Assembly (NCBI GenBank): GCA_002786025.1
Contig: NHNW01000012.1
Span: 868,001-932,000, forward strand
Reading direction: 5' to 3'
DNA: 64,000 nt
Source of the DNA: Zasmidium citrigriseum
Lineage: Eukaryota > Ascomycota > Dothideomycetes > Mycosphaerellales > Mycosphaerellaceae
Positions 59,101 through 64,000 of the stretch are shown here, piece by piece; the first letter of the stretch is position 1, and each line of letters starts with the position of its first letter. The notes beneath the pieces are model-generated. The model saw only the letters and a program-made list of their open reading frames with translations, was not told where the DNA came from and ran no database searches. Both the position numbers and the translations under genes were made by a program.

Positions 59101-62100
59101 CTCGCGCTAGTATAAATCCCTACTATTACTACCGTATATAGCTATAAATAGACGTAAGGGTATAGACTTTTAGAGACGAGTAGAAGGTAAGGGTAGTATT
59201 CTTATCGTAGGCTATCTTAAAGATACGGTTCGTAATCTCGGCTAGTATCTTTAGGAGGTAGTAAGGAGCGCTATCGCGGATCTATTTATAACTAGAGATC
59301 TAGCCCTATAACAATTAGTACGAGAAACGAGAGAGCTAGAGTAAAAAAAGTATACCTCCTACTAGGTAATAGGGAAGTTACTATAAATAAGCTCTAGCTT
59401 AGGAGTCGGCGTTAGGGCCTAGAAAAGAGTTAGTTATAGCTTAAACCTCGTAAATATATCGGAGATCTTACCTATAGATTAGAGATATCGAATAGAATCG
59501 GGGCTCTAATATTAGTAGTAGAGGTAGTATTTAAGGTATAGCGCTATTTCTTACTAGGAGGGCTCTTTAGCTTATTTATATAGTCGTAGAGAATCTAAGC
59601 GAGATTATCTTTAGTCTAAAGGACTCGACTTCGGAGTTTAAGGGCCTTACGAATCTCCTTAAGCTAGTTAAAGCTATAGGCTTTTAGATTATTAATAGTT
59701 GTAACGCTAGGTGTAATAGTAAGCGCTTAAGTCGATTATATAAGCGCGCCGCGAGCTAGTATAAGTAGTAGTAACTAGATAGCGGAGAGAGGACGCTTTA
59801 TACTATTAGACTTTTAGCTAGTCGCTAAGGCGATAGGTAGAGCTATAGTATAGTTTCTAGATACGTATACGTCGCGGACGGTAGTTATTAAAGAAAGAAG
59901 CTCGAGCGCGAAGCGAAGCTTAGTTATAGTTCTTTAAGTAATAAGTAAAGGAGCTTAGACGAAGAATCTATATAAAAGTAGGGTTCCTTCCCTATAAAGT
60001 AGACTAGATATATAAAAGCGGAACTAAGGCGCGAAGTTAAAGTTAGTATAGTAACGCGTACGGACCTATTGAATTTCTTTAGTATACGGGTAAATAATTA
60101 ATAACTATATTCGCTATAATAATATAAACTAACTATAAGAATAACCGATCTACGGCTAAATAGCGACCTCTCTAAGCCGCGAAAGGGTCTTAAGCCGATT
60201 ACTAACTAAAATAAAGTAGTAAAAATCTACCGCTAAATCTATAAGGATAGTAAGAGCTCGCACTTAGACCGCCTCTAATTACTAAACGATAGCGGTTACT
60301 AATACGAGTAGAAGCGTATAATTATCTAGGACCTATTACGTTAACTAGCTATACTTAACGGCGAGCTTCTAAAGCCGTTCTAAGAGGATAAGGTTACGTA
60401 TAAGAAGGATAGTACAATTAAGGAGTATATCTAGCGTAAAGGCGATCGGCTAATATAGTAGTAGATTAGGACCTTAGGTCCTATCTAGGAGGCTTTTACC
60501 TTATTCCTTATATTCGAAGTCTTCCCGAATATATAGAAGAAGCTATTCGATACTAAATTAGTATAGAACGACGCTTACGCTAATCTACGACCTAATATAT
60601 TCGCTAGCTCTTTACTACTACTAGGTACGTCCTACTATAACCCGAAGTATAAACGATAGATACTAATATATTCTTCTAGATAAGCTAGAAGAAGTCGCTT
60701 ACCTCCTATTTAATATACGCGTTCTAATTATAGAGACCTAGATAAAGGACGAGAAGTTATAAATAATATTAGGATATAAGAGTATACCGCGGAGAGCTAA
60801 GTTCGAGGACTAGCGGTAAGCTAATAATCCTTAAATCGAGACTAAGCTAGATTTAGAGAGCTTAAGCTTAGAGGCGTAGGTCGTAAATAGAACCTAGGAC
60901 CTATATATATAGAGCCCGCGCTAAACGCGAAGTAAGAAGATATTTATCGACCCCGATACTAATATAGAGGCGCTACTAGAAGAAGTCTACGAGCTCGATA
61001 ATAAGCTCGTCTACTACTAGTTCGTTAACTACGAGAACTAAGACGAGCTACTACTACCTACTACGCTATAGCTATAGATAGAGCTATTCGTCTACTTCGT
61101 TAAAGACCTCCTCCGCGACCTATAGTATAAGGGTCTTAATAAAGAGAGTAAGCGATAGCCCTTAAGTATCGACGTAGTCTAGAGGAAGATCGAGGAATAT
61201 AAGTTTAGTAATCGTACTAAAGGCTTCCTCTATACTAAGTACTTCCGCGTAGGGAAGAAAGATCTAAGGGATCTAAGAATTAGTACTAACTATAACGTAG
61301 AGGATTTAGTAGTTCTAGCCTTAGATACGTATACTAAGAACTAAGACAGTCGTATATATATCTAGTACGTAGAGTACGTTAACGGTTAGGTACTAGAGGA
61401 CGTAAGCGACAATTAGCCTCTCTATCTTACGCGCGAGCCGATACTAACTAGTATTTAAGGATATCTTAAGTAAGAAGATACCCGAATAATATACTTAGAT
61501 TCTCGTAGTAGCGTTAGTAAAGAAGTCCGAAGTAGAGGAACATAAGTAGTAGATAGAATACTCTATAAAACCTTTATTATAGAATATAAAGTATCGTTTA
61601 AAGCCTTTCCTCCTATATATCTATATTATCTAGGGCGTTTATAAATATTAATAAAGGCGCTCTATACTATCGATATTATTATTCTATAACCGACGGGCAA
61701 TTAGCTTAAGATCTAATAGGCTTATAGGTAGGAGTTTACCGTATAATATAGACTCTAATAGTATCCTTATACTTAGTTCGAAGAGAGGTCCTAGATTCCT
61801 TAGTAATACGTAATCTAGTATTAATAGCTAGAAGCTATAGAGCGATAATAGTATAGCGCTATTTATTAATATATATATCTTCCTCTTTAAGCTACTACTT
61901 ATTATTAGCGAGCTAAGACTTAGTACGCTCTTCCTCGTTATCGTCGTTATCGTCGTTATTATCTTAAGACTCGTCGAAGTTTACGGTAGTATTAGTAGTA
62001 GAGTTATCGAATATATACTAGTCTCCGTCGCTATCGAATAGCTACTAGTTATAAGGCGGCTACTATACTTAATATTATATCTCGGCTATTAGACTAGTCG

Positions 62101-64000
62101 GATCTTAGTAGTTAATTAGCGCTTTAGATAGTTCTTCTTTAAGGCTTAGCGGTAGCTATAATTCGGATAGCTAATCTTAAAGTTATAATAACGGGCGCGG
62201 AGGCGGTAGTTCGACAAATAGCCGAATAGTACTATTATATCTACTACTAATAATAAGGTATCTACCTTACCGCTATAGAGCGTTCGCTATAGACTAGAAA
62301 GCCTTATACGAGATAGGCCGCTTATAGATATCTACGAGGAGCTCTATAATATTATTATACGTTGGCTCTAGATCCCTATAGCGATCGTATACCCGAAGCG
62401 TATAGTAGAGGGCCTCCTTAAGGTATTCTCTAGATATCGGGCGTCCTTCCTAAGAGCTCGACGTAAGCTATTATAAGACCCTTTAAGGTCTTAACTCTAG
62501 ATATTACGACATATATTAATCTAGAGGCAAACTCTAGACTAAGTTTAATAATACTACGGTCTAGTATTATACCCTAAGCTTTATAGATAGTAAAAGCGTA
62601 TAAGACGGTTACTAGAAACTATTACCGCTATCTATTAGAGCTATTAATATTACGACGTATAGGGAAAACTAGTAGAATCTTACGACTATTAGAATCCCTA
62701 AATAGCTCGAGTACGTCGTCTTTAAGGTTATCGAACGCGATAAGGAGATAAAGAGGTATCTCCTACTAGGGCTCTATCGCGGTACGAGGCTAGATAATAT
62801 CGTAAAGAGTACCTTAACGGCTATTAATAAGGCTATACTCGGTCTATAAGTTTATAAGGAGTATAAGCTAGTAGCTAATAGAAATCTTAAGTTAAGGCTC
62901 GAGGTTATACGCTTTCTCTAGATTAATAGTAGCTATATCTAGCTTATCGTAGATAGCCTTAATATTAAGTATAGCGTAGCTAATATCCTTTAATCGAGTA
63001 TAATTTAGCTCCTTAATATCTCCCTTATTAAAGAAGAGCCGAGTTACGTCTACGAATATTAAGATCTCGCTTATACTAAGACTACCTTTATAACGGCCTA
63101 CTAGTATCTACTAGTACTTTCGCTCGACTTAGCTAGTATATAACGTAGATAGAGTATCTCGGAAGGTAACCTATTAAGGATCTATACCCTCTTAATAGAT
63201 AAGGGTACGAAGAATAAGAGTCTTATCGAATATAAAGTAAGCGGTCTATCTAGTAGTCTCTTCTAGAGTAGTAGGCTATATATAGAAGAGGGGCTTATCT
63301 ATAACTAGCGTAAGTTAATTAAAATCGCTAAATATTAGGATACTAGCGCTACCGAAGAACTAGTCTATTCGTAACGGGAATACCTAGCGTAGTCTCTAAT
63401 TAATAAAGTATAGTAGTCGTAAGCTAACTATCGACTTCTTATTAATAATAATATACTAGACATAGCGGAAGGAATTCTATAATACGTTAAGCTTTACGCC
63501 CGTTAAGGGTACTTACTTACGACCTATACTAATCTTAAAAGCCGTATAGATAGTTAAGCTATCGATATTATAGGCGGCCGTACTAGTAGGCGTAATACGG
63601 ATAACTAGGTTACCCTAATTTATTGTAACCGTAGCGACTAGGTAGCGTTACCTAGCCGTATCTATATTACGTAGTAGCTAGGTATAAATTATCTTAATCG
63701 TAAAGGATTTGCCTATACTATCCGGACCGTCTATATTAAGAAGTAGCTACGATAGTTAAGGGCTACGCTTAGCTTTCTACTAGAGATATCTATTAAAGTA
63801 GTTAATAATAAGGTCGAATCCCTACTTCTAATAGGGGTTAAGGCGGTCGAACTAAGCTATAGATTACGACTATACTTCCTATATAAAGGTGCTATAATCT
63901 ATCTTTAGTTAGGCCTACTAGTCGTCGTACTCGTAGATAGACAAGTAGTCTTTAACGTACTTACTAATCCGAGGCTACTATTCCGCCGCGCGATCTACCT
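53146..64000. other. RIP-mutated DNA, origin not recognised, runs off the window
   Basis: Nearly 11 kb. Protein-like readings can be made on the plus strand at about 55.8-56.6 kb and 60.9-64.0 kb, and on the minus strand at about 58.3-59.4 kb, only by assuming that all stops are RIP products. None contains a motif I recognise. In particular I do not see the tyrosine-recombinase (DUF3435) signature expected of a Starship captain, nor retrotransposon motifs. The block has no visible right-hand end. Confidence 0.4.

Larger units (their letters stand above)
21905..64000. repeat. RIP-saturated repeat block (over 42 kb, continues past the window)
   Basis: From about 21.9 kb to the end, CpA and its complement TpG are almost missing while TpA is extremely frequent. 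For example, 22,021-22,080 has neither CpA nor TpG. CpG stays common, which excludes CpG-methylation decay and simple AT drift. The pattern is that of repeat-induced point mutation, which converts CpA to TpA on both strands of duplicated DNA before meiosis. TAA and TAG stops occur every few codons in all frames. The few surviving CpA/TpG mostly sit in CAA/TTG or ACA/TGT. Since RIP acts on repeated DNA, the source must have been present in more than one copy. Recognisable relics inside are listed separately. Confidence 0.9.

Noticed and set aside
22200..64000. Long protein-like readings on either strand obtained by treating TAA/TAG as mutated Gln/Trp codons
   Set aside because: With CpA and TpG gone, TGA cannot occur and every stop can be explained as RIP, so any frame can be opened. 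Stop frequency in these readings is about what the composition predicts. Only frames with ordered family motifs (transposase, SNF2) were kept.
21905..64000. Starship captain (tyrosine recombinase, DUF3435) or LTR/LINE retrotransposon
   Set aside because: No recombinase signature, YxDD/FADD reverse-transcriptase motif, integrase motif or long terminal repeats could be seen by eye, though heavy RIP could hide them.
21905..64000. AT-rich centromere or simple AT drift as the explanation
   Set aside because: CpG remains common while CpA/TpG are specifically lost, which fits RIP; a centromere could still lie in such DNA but nothing here shows it.

Overview
The window comes from a filamentous ascomycete (Pezizomycotina). 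The genes have one to three introns, mostly 45-90 nt, with GT...AG ends and CTAAC/CTGAC-like branch points. The protein families are fungal: Zn2Cys6 regulator, Aah1-type adenine deaminase, Leu4-type isopropylmalate synthase, PTS1-tagged peroxisomal enzymes. The right two thirds is saturated by repeat-induced point mutation (RIP), a defence found only in fungi. I cannot name the species. All assignments below come from reading the sequence; no database was searched.

Left part (1-21.9 kb), ordinary gene-bearing DNA. In order: a proteasome-assembly chaperone (Poc4/PAC4 type, minus) head-to-head with a carnosine N-methyltransferase-like SAM enzyme (plus); a single-exon MDR oxidoreductase (plus); a fungal transcription-factor-like protein without a visible zinc cluster (minus); a TesB-type acyl-CoA thioesterase whose peroxisomal SKL tail is created by splicing (plus); 2-isopropylmalate synthase with a perfect Gcn4/CpcA site in its promoter (plus); an amidase also ending in SKL (minus); a 3.9 kb stretch with no convincing gene; a Zn2Cys6 transcription factor with a complete zinc cluster (plus); and a four-exon adenine deaminase (minus). 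These look like housekeeping and accessory metabolic genes rather than one pathway cluster. The thioesterase and the amidase share a predicted peroxisomal address and a CCTCGG-type motif upstream.

Right part (about 21.9-64 kb), RIP-saturated DNA that continues past the window. CpA and TpG are almost absent while TpA is extremely common and CpG is retained, so the change is CpA-directed and not general AT drift. The edge is sharp, within roughly 100 bp. No intact gene survives. Relics that can still be recognised are a Tc1/mariner-type DDE transposase (minus, 24.3-25.3 kb) and an SNF2-family helicase/ATPase (minus, 37.7-40.1 kb). There is also a 0.7 kb element bounded by inverted repeats, an 18-bp coding-like minisatellite, a 52-bp tandem repeat and an 83-bp direct duplication. 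The block could be one giant mobile element or a pile of nested transposons; the sequence seen here does not decide between them.
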